Shown in pieces: positions 1-5,824 of a DNA stretch of 10,534 bases. The stretch's first letter is position 1. Each line of letters begins with the position of its first letter. This DNA comes from Candidatus Dormiibacterota bacterium (lineage in GTDB: Bacteria > Chloroflexota > Dormibacteria > UBA8260 > Bog-877). Position numbers and translations under genes: made by a program. Where the stretch lies: positions 594 through 11,127 of the forward strand of contig PKXR01000091.1 of NCBI GenBank assembly GCA_003133485.1, in the 5' to 3' direction. Under the pieces are notes generated by a model. The model was not told the DNA's origin and ran no database searches. It worked only from the letters and a program-made list of their open reading frames with translations.

Positions 1-41
1 CCAACTACCTCGAGACCAAGGCGGTGATTGTCCAGCTCTAG
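1..41 (+). CDS. C-terminal end of an unidentified gene (5' partial)
   Basis: Reading from base 3, a frame gives the residues NYLETKAVIVQL followed by TAG at 39-41. It is taken as the end of a plus-strand gene because a strong terminator-like hairpin follows at 81-107, and the alternating charged and hydrophobic ending looks like a terminal beta strand. Thirteen codons are too few to assign a family. The other two plus frames also stop soon, so coding status rests on position and the hairpin only. Confidence 0.4.
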   Translation, partial: NYLETKAVIVQL

Positions 42-80
42 AAACGCACCTCGGGTGAACGAGGTGGGGTAAAGCACGCC

Positions 81-107
81 AACGGCCGCGCCTTGGGCGC
101 GGCCGTT
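81..107 (+). terminator. Strong GC-rich hairpin, probable terminator
   Basis: A perfect 12-bp inverted repeat: AACGGCCGCGCC (81-92), a 3-nt loop TTG, and GGCGCGGCCGTT (96-107). It lies 40 nt after the stop codon of the upstream partial gene, where a terminator is expected. The sequence after the stem on the plus strand has no clean T run, so it resembles the U-poor hairpins common in high-GC bacteria. It could also act on transcripts from the other strand that read past the tRNA. Confidence 0.6.
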
Positions 108-285
108 AGGCACTTCTGCTCCGGCGTGGATGGTTATCGGAGGCTCACCTGTTGTCACGCGCTTCGAACGGCGATGGAGTCGAGTGGGCGGGGTTGCTCG
201 CTGATCCGGCCCACCGAAGTCGGATGGAGACCAATAAGGCTCTGGGCGACGATTAGAAGGGCACTTCAGCTCTCGCTGAGATCAG

Positions 286-360
286 TGGAGCGGGAGACGG
301 GGGTCGAACCCGCGACCTTCTCCTTGGCAAGGAGACGCTCTACCACTGAGCCACTCCCGC
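286..360 (-). tRNA. tRNA-Gly (anticodon GCC)
   Basis: On the minus strand the sequence folds as a complete cloverleaf. The acceptor stem is GCGGGAG/CTCCCGC and the D stem GCTC/GAGC with loop AGTGGTA. The anticodon stem is TCTCC/GGAGA around loop TTGCCAA, giving anticodon GCC at 326-328. The variable loop is AGGTC. The T arm is GCGGG-TTCGACC-CCCGT with one G-T wobble. The discriminator T (289) is followed by an encoded CCA (286-288). It decodes GGC and GGT glycine codons. No clear sigma-70 promoter is visible upstream. A 5-bp hairpin TCAGC-N4-GCTGA lies just past its 3' end (266-279) but has no T run. Confidence 0.97.
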
Positions 361-370
361 GAACTGGGCT

Positions 371-389
371 TGATCTCGCGCCGAGATCA
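371..389. other. Perfect 19-bp dyad upstream of the tRNA-Gly gene
   Basis: TGATCTCG-CGC-CGAGATCA, a perfect 8-bp inverted repeat with a 3-nt centre, begins 11 bp upstream of the tRNA 5' end. Its inner arms ATCTCG/CGAGAT are the same as those of the dyad in the marR promoter (611-632), but the spacer is 3 rather than 4 bp. It may be a protein-binding site or a hairpin in the tRNA precursor leader. The octamer GAGATCAG also occurs on both sides of the tRNA (278-285 and 383-390). Confidence 0.35.
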
Positions 390-523
390 GAACCTTAGAG
401 CTAATTTATGTCGGACGCCGACGAATCGTTCGTTAGCACCACTCTTCGCAAACATTCCGACCTCGCCTGGAGAGTATAGAGATCTAGTCAAGAGACACTC
501 GGGATCACGAACCCCTGTTCGTT

Positions 524-2716
524 TTAGCGGTCGCCGACCTCTGCGCCAATACCGTCCGCTCCGAGGCACGCGTCTGATCTAGAGCTATTCCAGACAGTAC
601 TACCTTGTGGAGAATCTCGGAATCGAGATACTATGGTGAAATGAAAGAGGATGAGATCGATCGCATCGTCCGGGAGTGGAACCAGGAGCGGCCCGGACTC
701 GACGTCTCCCCTACCCATGTGCTGCAACGGATAACCCGGATTTACCTCTTGCAGTCGAGCAGCTTTGCGGACGTTTTCAGTCACTTCGGCCTTACCTTCG
801 GTGAGTACGAAGTACTGGCCGCGCTGGTACGCTCCGGCCCTCCCCACCAGATGAGCCCTACTCAACTGGTCGGCGCCTTGGTGCTCTCGTCCGGTGCGAT
901 GACTAACCGAATCGACCGCGTCGAGGCGGCCGGACTGGTCCGACGGCTCCCCGACCCGGATGATCGACGCGGCACCCTGGTCGCCCTGACCGACCGTGGC
1001 CGCCGCGTCGTGGACGAGGCGCTTCGGGCCCACCTGGAGAACGAGGAGCGGCTCCTTTCGGCGCTCTCCGCCGGCGAACGGCGAAAGCTTGCTGACCTGC
1101 TGCGCAAGCTGCTCCTGGCGGATCAGTTCGCGGCCCTGGATCCGGGCCGCGCCAGCAGCCGAGATGGCCGGGCCCCCGACCGGGTGACGCGACCGCGAAG
1201 GAGCGGCCGCCGCTGAGTCACGGGCACCGATCGAGTGCCGAAACGGGTGGTGCCGAACCGGACCTGGCGAACGCGTCCGGACACCGAACCCAGCAACTAG
1301 GACCGCCGCCAAAGCCACGGCGGCGGCCGCCAACATGGCCAAACGGTCTCCGGCCACCGAAGTGATCACCCCCGACGCCCGCGGTCCCATCTCTGACACT
1401 GCGAGCAGGACCGCAGCCCCAATCGCAGCTCCGATCTGGCGACTCGTATTCAGCAGACCTCCGGCCAATCCCTGCTCGGCGTCGCTCACCCCGTTGCTGG
1501 CGCCCACCGTGGCGGCGAACATGGTGCCGGCGGTGCCAAACCCGACCAGGCTGACCGCCGCGAGCATGATCGGGTAGGTTCCGACCGCCGTGACACCCGC
1601 GAGCATCAACAGTCCCAGCCCGGTCATCGTCGCCGTGAGCATCAGCAGCCGCTTGAGCCCGAGACGCGCTACCAGGCGGGCGCCGGCGAGCCCGGTGACG
1701 AGGCCGACCAACCCTTGGGGCGCGATGGCCAGGCCTGACAGGAGCGGTGAATAGTGGAGTCCCTCCTGGAGATACAGTGTCATGACGATCATCTCCCCAC
1801 CGCTCCACACCCCAAGTAGCAGCGTGATCGCGTTGGCCGCGCGGAGGGTCGGAAGCCTCAGGACGTCGAAGCGTACCAGCGGGTTCGGATGATGGCGCTC
1901 GAGGACGACGAGTCCGGCCAGAGAAGTGACGCAAAGGATCATGGCGAGGAGGACGTCGCGCGCACCGAACCCGACCAGCGGTGCCTCGGAGACGGCGTAA
2001 ACGAGGGCGGCGATGCTCGTGGTGATTAGCAACCCGCCGCCGACATCGAGTGCGCCGGTGACAGCTCGGTGGGCTAGGTTCGGCAGGTAGCGCAAGCTGA
2101 GGCCGGCGGCGACGAGGCCCACCGGAACATTCACGAAGAACACTGCTCGCCAGCCCAAAAGCTGCACAAGCATGCCGCCCAGCACCAGGCCGCCCACGAA
2201 GCCCACCGACGCGGTCGCACCGTAGAGCCCCAGGGCTCGGTTGCGCGACCCGCCTTCCCGAAATCCGCTGGTAATCAGCGCGAGTGCCGCCGGCGCGACA
2301 ATCGCGGCGCCGATCCCTTGTACGGCCCGGGCGGCTACCAGCAGCTCCGGCCCGCTCGCCAGCCCGCCGACCAGGGAGGCGCTGGTGAAGACGAGCAGTC
2401 CGACGACGAACATCCGGCGGCGGCCGTAGCGATCCGCCAGTCCCCCACCCAGGATGAGAAACCCACCAAACGTGATCGCATAGGCGGTCACCACCCACTG
2501 CAGCGAATTCACGGAGAAGCCGAGCTCGCGCTGGATCGAGGCCAGGGCGAGGTTCACGATGCTGAAGTCGAGCACGACGACGAACGCGGCGACCAGGACC
2601 AGAGCCAGAGCAATCCGGCCCAATCCTTCTGGCGCCGCGCTGGCCCGAATCAACTGGGGTAATTCGGGAAGGCCGCCCGGGCCATCACCCTCGATCCGCA
2701 GGGCACCGGCAGTCAT
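524..2716 (-). CDS. DHA2-type 14-TM MFS drug exporter with an abnormal C-terminal run-on
   Basis: Proton-driven multidrug efflux pump of the EmrB/QacA (DHA2) group in the inner membrane. TM1 carries the acidic motif VVLDFSIVNLALASI (47-61). Motif A, GGGLADRYGRR (90-100), joins TM2 and TM3. A motif-C antiporter signature follows, GATASVGFVGGLVLGG. About 14 hydrophobic segments follow in order and end near residue 480 (about nt 1275), the usual end of the family. ATG at 2714-2716 overlaps the TGA of the upstream dehydrogenase (ATGA), with an SD-like GGAAG at 2723-2727. The oddity is that no stop follows TM14. The frame continues about 250 residues, without membrane segments or a recognised domain, antisense to marR and past its start, to a stop at 524-526. 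A neighbouring frame stops at 1218-1220, so an indel or a lost stop near 1220-1280 is likely. The conserved part (about 1275-2716) is certain; the tail is doubtful. Confidence 0.8.
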   Translation of the reverse strand: MTAGALRIEGDGPGGLPELPQLIRASAAPEGLGRIALALVLVAAFVVVLDFSIVNLALASIQRELGFSVNSLQWVVTAYAITFGGFLILGGGLADRYGRRRMFVVGLLVFTSASLVGGLASGPELLVAARAVQGIGAAIVAPAALALITSGFREGGSRNRALGLYGATASVGFVGGLVLGGMLVQLLGWRAVFFVNVPVGLVAAGLSLRYLPNLAHRAVTGALDVGGGLLITTSIAALVYAVSEAPLVGFGARDVLLAMILCVTSLAGLVVLERHHPNPLVRFDVLRLPTLRAANAITLLLGVWSGGEMIVMTLYLQEGLHYSPLLSGLAIAPQGLVGLVTGLAGARLVARLGLKRLLMLTATMTGLGLLMLAGVTAVGTYPIMLAAVSLVGFGTAGTMFAATVGASNGVSDAEQGLAGGLLNTSRQIGAAIGAAVLLAVSEMGPRASGVITSVAGDRLAMLAAAAVALAAVLVAGFGVRTRSPGPVRHHPFRHSIGARDSAAAAPSRSRHPVGGPAISAAGAARIQGRELIRQEQLAQQVSKLSPFAGGERRKEPLLVLQVGPKRLVHDAAATVGQGDQGAASIIRVGEPSDQSGRLDAVDSVSHRTGREHQGADQLSRAHLVGRAGAYQRGQYFVLTEGKAEVTENVRKAARLQEVNPGYPLQHMGRGDVESGPLLVPLPDDAIDLILFHFTIVSRFRDSPQGSTVWNSSRSDACLGADGIGAEVGDR
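605..634 (+). promoter_or_regulatory. marR promoter, apparently leaderless
   Basis: A sigma-70-type promoter: -35 TTGTGG (605-610), 18-bp spacer, -10 TACTAT (629-634). The expected transcription start, about 7 nt past the -10, falls on the A of the ATG at 641, which predicts a leaderless mRNA. No Shine-Dalgarno is placed correctly for that ATG. The -35 hexamer begins with the TTG that is the first in-frame start codon, so starting translation at 605 would put the promoter inside the gene. Confidence 0.6.
611..632. promoter_or_regulatory. Candidate MarR operator in the marR promoter
   Basis: A 22-bp dyad AGAATCTCG-N4-CGAGATACT, with 8 of 9 positions symmetrical per half-site. It fills the spacer between the -35 and -10 hexamers and overlaps the -10, an ideal place for autorepression. 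The right half-site recurs almost unchanged in the promoter of the convergent reductase operon (4671-4680). MarR proteins bind as dimers to dyads of about this size. That this MarR binds here is inference. Confidence 0.5.
641..1216 (+). CDS. MarR-family transcriptional regulator
   Basis: Dimeric winged-helix DNA-binding regulator of 191 aa, probably a repressor released by a small ligand. The N-terminal helix (about 1-35) leads into a helical region. The winged-helix domain spans about 50-125, with the helix-turn-helix around MSPTQLVGALVLSSGAMTNR (71-90) and the wing at DPDDRRGTLVALTDRG (105-120). This is followed by the long dimerisation helices and an Arg-rich tail. There is no cysteine, so a thiol-oxidation switch like that of OhrR is excluded. 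A TTG twelve codons upstream (605) is also in frame, but the ATG at 641 is preferred because a promoter ends six bases before it. The gene converges on the reductase/exporter operon; MarR regulators commonly control adjacent drug-efflux and redox genes. The shared dyad at both promoters supports this. The exporter frame runs antisense through the entire gene in register. Confidence 0.9.
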   Translation: MKEDEIDRIVREWNQERPGLDVSPTHVLQRITRIYLLQSSSFADVFSHFGLTFGEYEVLAALVRSGPPHQMSPTQLVGALVLSSGAMTNRIDRVEAAGLVRRLPDPDDRRGTLVALTDRGRRVVDEALRAHLENEERLLSALSAGERRKLADLLRKLLLADQFAALDPGRASSRDGRAPDRVTRPRRSGRR

Positions 2717-3600
2717 GCCGCACTTCCGACGCGGCCATCGCGGGTATGGACCGCCGCTGTGGCCAGCCCATACCGGTCGATTACCGCTGTGATGTCGAGT
2801 TCGCCAGCTCCCGCCGCAGCCTCGCTGACCAGTCTCCGAACCACTGTTGTCAGCGGCGCCTGGGCCGTCGACGGCCGAAACAGCTCGAGCGCCAGATCGA
2901 GGTCTTTGAGGAGGTCCTGCACGGCGAATAGGGTGGGTTCGTGGCGGCGGTCAAGGTAACCAGCTCGGCGCGTTTCGAGCCCGGGCGCCAGCCGGGCCAG
3001 CGCCCAGAAGACCTGATTCTGGTCGAGTCCAGCGGCCTCCCCCGCCACCTGGAGCTCGGCAGCGGCCAGGGTGATGGCGGCCAGCATGCTGTTCGCCACC
3101 AGCTTCAGGCGCGCTCCGCTGCCCAGTGGTCCCACGGAGCGCACCTCACCCAGCATTTCCAACACCGGCCGCGCACGATCCTGATCGGCAGTCGCCCCGC
3201 CCACGAGGATCGCAGCCCCGCCCTGGAGGACCGCCGTGGGCGCCCCGAGGATGGGAGCGTCGATGATGCCCGAGCCGCGCGCGCGCAGCTGGGGCTCGAT
3301 CTCTTCCAGAAAAGCGGTCCCCGACGTGCTCATCTCCACAAACAGTTGCCCGTGCGCAGCTGCCAGGGCGCCTTCCGGGCCGCGGAATGCACTCCGCAAG
3401 GCCTCAGCGCCGGTCAGCGAGCTGATGACAATGTCAGCGTCGTTAGCTGCGGCCGCAGGGGTGGCCGCGACCTGGCCCACACCGACCTGTTCCGCCCGTG
3501 CTCGGGAGCGGTTCCAGAGCGTCGGTTCGAGCTGGGTCAGCCTCCGCGCGAGAGCCGACCCCATCCGCCCGGTGCCCAGGATGGCGACTCGGCGACTCAC
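2713..3600 (-). CDS. NAD(P)-dependent oxidoreductase, beta-hydroxyacid dehydrogenase family
   Basis: A 295-aa member of the 3-hydroxyisobutyrate dehydrogenase/6-phosphogluconate dehydrogenase-like family, which oxidises or reduces beta-hydroxyacids, semialdehydes or imines. The Rossmann fold starts at once with GTGRMG (9-14). WNRSR (29-33) after the second strand favours NADPH in this family. EMSTSG (89-94) and DAPILG (114-119) match the substrate-binding motifs, though the usual DAPVSGG is altered. K166 in KLVAN is the expected catalytic lysine, with N170 next to it. The all-alpha C-terminal domain follows. The GTG start (3598-3600) overlaps the TGA of the aldo/keto reductase as GTGA and has no SD, so it probably relies on translational coupling. 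Its stop overlaps the exporter ATG. The substrate cannot be read from the sequence; imine reductases are close relatives. Confidence 0.88.
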   Translation of the reverse strand: MSRRVAILGTGRMGSALARRLTQLEPTLWNRSRARAEQVGVGQVAATPAAAANDADIVISSLTGAEALRSAFRGPEGALAAAHGQLFVEMSTSGTAFLEEIEPQLRARGSGIIDAPILGAPTAVLQGGAAILVGGATADQDRARPVLEMLGEVRSVGPLGSGARLKLVANSMLAAITLAAAELQVAGEAAGLDQNQVFWALARLAPGLETRRAGYLDRRHEPTLFAVQDLLKDLDLALELFRPSTAQAPLTTVVRRLVSEAAAGAGELDITAVIDRYGLATAAVHTRDGRVGSAA

Positions 3601-4634
3601 AGCGTCGTACCATCAACCGGCTCGACCGGACCCGAGCCGGCTTCAGTGCGGCGCAGCGCCTCTCTAATCTCGGCCAGATCCTCGTCGGTCAACTCGAGCG
3701 AGCCGGCATCGATCCAGCCATCCACCTGCGCGGCGTCGCGGGCACCGACGATGGCACCGGTCACTCCCGGCCAGGCGATCGTCCAGGCCACGGCCACAGC
3801 GGACACGGTCGTACCGTGGCGCTCAGCGATCGGTCGCAAGGCATCACGCAGGGTCAGGTTTCGTGACAGGTGGGGCTCGAGAAAGGGCTCGGAGCGCCGC
3901 CGCCAGTCGTCGGCAGCCATCCGCGCCAGGCGCTGGGCCGAGAAGGTGTCAGTGAGCAGGCCGGACTGCATCGGGCTGTAGACGATGACCCCGGTGCCCT
4001 GGGCGGCCGCCCAGGGAATGACGTCGGCCCCAGACTCGCGCCTGATCAGTGAGAAGGGGGGTTGGAGCGAGTCCACCTGACGGATTGCCGCCGCTCGCTC
4101 CAGCAGGTCCACGTCGAAATTGGACACTCCGGCCGCCCGGATCTTGCCGGCCTCGACGAGGCGGATCATCTCGCCCCAGGAGTCCTCGATCGCGGTCCCG
4201 ACCTGGTCGGGCCAGTGAAACTGGTAGAGGTCGATGCGGTCGATCCCGAGTCGGCTCAGTGAGCCCTCCACCTCGCGGCGGATCGAGTTTGGCTGCAGGT
4301 TGCGCTGGGGCTCCTGATACGGCTTGGTGAGATCGGGGATCATGCCGCCTTTGGTGAAGATGAAGGGGCGCTCCGCCGCCGGAATCCCCCGAATGGCGCG
4401 GCCCACGACCTCTTCCGAGTGGCCAAGTCCGTAAATGGCGGCCGTGTCAACCCAGTTCACCCCAAGATCAACCGCGCGGCGGATCGCCGCAATCGAGCTC
4501 TCATCGTCCTGCGATCCCCAGCCGTAGCTCCAGCCGCCGCCGCCTATCGCCCATGCTCCGAAACCCACCTTGGTGATTTGCAGGTCGGTGGTGCCGAGTC
4601 GCCGCCGGTGGCTGGTCAGGTCAGTCGTCTTCAT
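3597..4634 (-). CDS. Aldo/keto reductase
   Basis: Soluble NADPH-dependent reductase of aldehydes and ketones with a TIM-barrel fold, 345 aa, the normal length. The catalytic tetrad is present: D63 and Y68 in VDTAAIYG, K95 in FTKGG, and H140 in YQFHWPD. The N-terminus LGTTDLQITKVGFGAWAIGG and the late segment PGVTGAIVGARD (cofactor phosphate region) are typical of the YajO/IolS/Tas-like branch. ATG at 4632-4634 is preferred over an in-frame TTG seven codons upstream (4655) because GGGAG lies 7 nt before the ATG (4642-4646). It is the first gene of a three-gene operon with a promoter at 4673-4702, and its TGA overlaps the GTG of the next gene. With the dehydrogenase and exporter downstream, a role in removing reactive carbonyl compounds is plausible. 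The substrate is unknown. Confidence 0.92.
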   Translation of the reverse strand: MKTTDLTSHRRRLGTTDLQITKVGFGAWAIGGGGWSYGWGSQDDESSIAAIRRAVDLGVNWVDTAAIYGLGHSEEVVGRAIRGIPAAERPFIFTKGGMIPDLTKPYQEPQRNLQPNSIRREVEGSLSRLGIDRIDLYQFHWPDQVGTAIEDSWGEMIRLVEAGKIRAAGVSNFDVDLLERAAAIRQVDSLQPPFSLIRRESGADVIPWAAAQGTGVIVYSPMQSGLLTDTFSAQRLARMAADDWRRRSEPFLEPHLSRNLTLRDALRPIAERHGTTVSAVAVAWTIAWPGVTGAIVGARDAAQVDGWIDAGSLELTDEDLAEIREALRRTEAGSGPVEPVDGTTL

Positions 4635-4641
4635 GGCAGAG

Positions 4642-4646
4642 CTCCC
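4642..4646 (-). promoter_or_regulatory. Shine-Dalgarno site of the aldo/keto reductase
   Basis: GGGAG on the minus strand, 7 nt before the ATG at 4634. It decides the start in favour of this ATG over the in-frame TTG at 4655, which lies upstream of the site and has none of its own. Confidence 0.65.
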
Positions 4647-4658
4647 GGTTTTCAAGTC

Positions 4659-4708
4659 ATTGCCTCGAGCTCAAGATACTCCAGACCATAGGGCTACGTC
4701 AAGATGCT
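4659..4708. promoter_or_regulatory. Candidate MarR operator region of the reductase operon
   Basis: On the plus strand, CTCG-N3-TCAAGATACT (4664-4680) matches the marR promoter site CTCG-N3-TCGAGATACT (616-632) at 13 of 17 positions. The right half-site is nearly identical and the left half weaker. The site covers the -10 and the expected start. A second copy of the half-site, TCAAGATGCT (4699-4708), overlaps the -35, 28 bp from the first and in the same orientation. An internal palindrome CTCGAGCTCAAG lies at 4664-4675. Confidence 0.45.
4673..4702 (-). promoter_or_regulatory. Promoter of the reductase/dehydrogenase/exporter operon
   Basis: On the minus strand: -35 TTGACG (4697-4702), an 18-bp spacer, -10 TATCTT (4673-4678). 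Transcription should begin near 4666, leaving a short leader of about 32 nt that contains the SD site. The -10 lies inside the dyad that resembles the marR promoter operator, so repression by the convergent MarR is likely. Confidence 0.6.
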
Positions 4709-4767
4709 TCACACCAAGACACAGTCAGGCCGGTGCTCCGCTTCCTCGACCACCCCCTTGCCACGAT

Positions 4768-4799
4768 CGACGGTGCCGACCGTTCCGCGCGAACCGTCG
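4768..4799. other. GC-rich dyad in the 4703-4936 intergenic gap
   Basis: CGACGGT (4768-4774) and ACCGTCG (4793-4799) form a 7-bp inverted repeat around an inner GTTC...GAAC dyad. It sits between the end of the DUF1275 gene and the reductase promoter, so it could end minus-strand transcription from the upstream block. It has no T run. The rest of the gap (4703-4936) shows no convincing gene on either strand. Confidence 0.25.
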
Positions 4800-4936
4800 G
4801 GCGGCGATTTGCGGACGGTCCGGGACTAGCCGCCGGAGTTCAGTGGATCACTCCCACCGCCGGCGTGTGGCCGAGAGCCTCTTCCGGAACTCCCATCACG
4901 CGGGAGCCTCCACCTGTCCGGCAGAACGTCGTCGGC

Positions 4937-5670
4937 TCAGTCAGCTCCGCGCGCCCACTTTGGGTCGGACCTGGACAGCCGGGCCGCCGCGACAGCTACG
5001 GCCACCATCAGGATGGGAGCGATCACCAGCACGAGGGGAGCTCTTCCTGATTCGACCAGGAGCGCTCCGGCCAAGCCTCCTAGAAAGATCCCCAGCACCG
5101 CCGGGAGCCGTTGACCCAATTTCGATCCGCGCCCACCCGCCAGTCCGGAGTCGGCGGCCATACCGGTGATCGTCAAGGTCAGCACCGCGGTCGTCAGGTC
5201 AGGCACGGCGAGCTTGCGGGCTGTCGCGTTCTGCAGGCCCATGGCCGACCCGAGCAGGGTGATGAGGTAAAGCGCGGGGCACCTCCATCGAGTGCCTGAG
5301 CCGGCAGGGCCACGATCAAGGCTGCGGCGGCTAGGACCGCTTCGACACTGGCCGCAAGGGCCAGCAGCCGGCCACGGTTGACACCGAGGCGGTTGATCAG
5401 CCAGCCGCCCGCCAGGGCTCCGGCCGCAAACGCCGCGATCGCCAGAAGCGAGGCCGGTACCGAGAACCCGTGAGCTCCCGCCAAGGCGAAGGCTAGGAAG
5501 GCGACGTTGCCGGTGGCGTTGGCCACAAAGACGTGGCCCAGCGCCAGGTAGCTGAAGGCATCGACCAGTCCGGTGACCACGGTCAGGACCAATAGGAGTG
5601 GCGCTAGCGGCCCGTCCCGATCGTCTGGAAGCGGGTGGATCAACCTCCAGGCTTCGACGAGGACGTTCAT
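4937..5670 (-). pseudogene. DUF1275 (YoaK-like) membrane protein, frameshifted
   Basis: Integral membrane protein of the DUF1275/YoaK family, whose function is unknown. ATG at 5668-5670 has GGAGAG 8 nt upstream (5679-5684). The first frame carries the family signature VTGLVDAFSYLALGHVFVANATGN and about four TM segments, then degenerates and stops at 5194. The rest of the family is in another minus frame: ALYLITLLGSAMGLQNATAR, then VPDLTTAVLTLTITGMAADS and two more TM segments, ending TGA at 4937-4939. The switch falls at a GGGG run (5276-5279). One additional G there would join both parts into a 244-aa protein of normal length. Since the downstream half is still well conserved, this is either a very recent mutation or a homopolymer sequencing error. 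Pseudogene status is therefore provisional. Confidence 0.85.
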
Positions 5671-5807
5671 CTGGTTTTCTCTCCGTGCGGTGGGTCCCCT
5701 TCCATGATCCCCGAAGCAGCCCCGGTGCAGAGCACGATGCCGATCACCGTGGAGCGCTCCGGCAGCGTCAGCGAGAACACCAGAGGCTGCGGCATCCTCC
5801 CAATCAT
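5667..5807 (-). CDS. Possible small ORF between the transporter and DUF1275 genes
   Basis: An ORF of 46 codons whose TGA (5667-5669) overlaps the ATG of the DUF1275 gene as ATGA. Its codons mostly end in G or C, as in the genuine genes here. It encodes one hydrophobic stretch, VIGIVLCTGAASGI, before a charged tail ending HGEKTR. The start is uncertain: an earlier in-frame ATG at 5847-5849 overlaps the transporter end, and neither has an SD. I do not recognise the protein. It could be a small membrane peptide, the remnant of a larger gene, or non-coding spacer that happens to be open. Confidence 0.3.
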   Translation of the reverse strand: MIGRMPQPLVFSLTLPERSTVIGIVLCTGAASGIMEGDPPHGEKTR

Positions 5808-5824
5808 CAGCGACGCCGCAGCAG

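Noticed and set aside
278..390. GAGATCAG repeats either side of the tRNA as attachment sites of an integrated element
   Set aside because: Only 8 bp, they flank just the tRNA itself, and no integrase or other element gene is nearby.
361..480. A sigma-70 promoter for the tRNA-Gly gene
   Set aside because: Several AT-rich hexamers exist on the minus strand (for example TAAATT and TAAGGT), but none pairs with a credible -35 at 16-18 bp.
93..582. Plus- and minus-strand ORFs of 60-101 codons around the tRNA
   Set aside because: They run through the tRNA or its flanks, have no recognisable domain or SD site, and look like open frames of GC-rich non-coding DNA.
1218..2498. Second minus-strand ORF of 426 codons within the exporter gene
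   Set aside because: It is a shifted reading of the exporter, rich in Arg and Pro with no domain. Only its stop at 1218-1220 is of interest, as the possible original end of the exporter after an indel.
2941..3981. Plus-strand ORF of 346 codons antisense to the dehydrogenase and reductase
   Set aside because: It lies opposite two genes with full catalytic motifs, and its own translation is Arg/Ser/Pro-rich and featureless.
4733..5050. Plus-strand ORF of 105 codons spanning the intergenic gap and the DUF1275 end
   Set aside because: It overlaps a conserved antisense coding region, has no recognisable motif and has no SD site that I can see.
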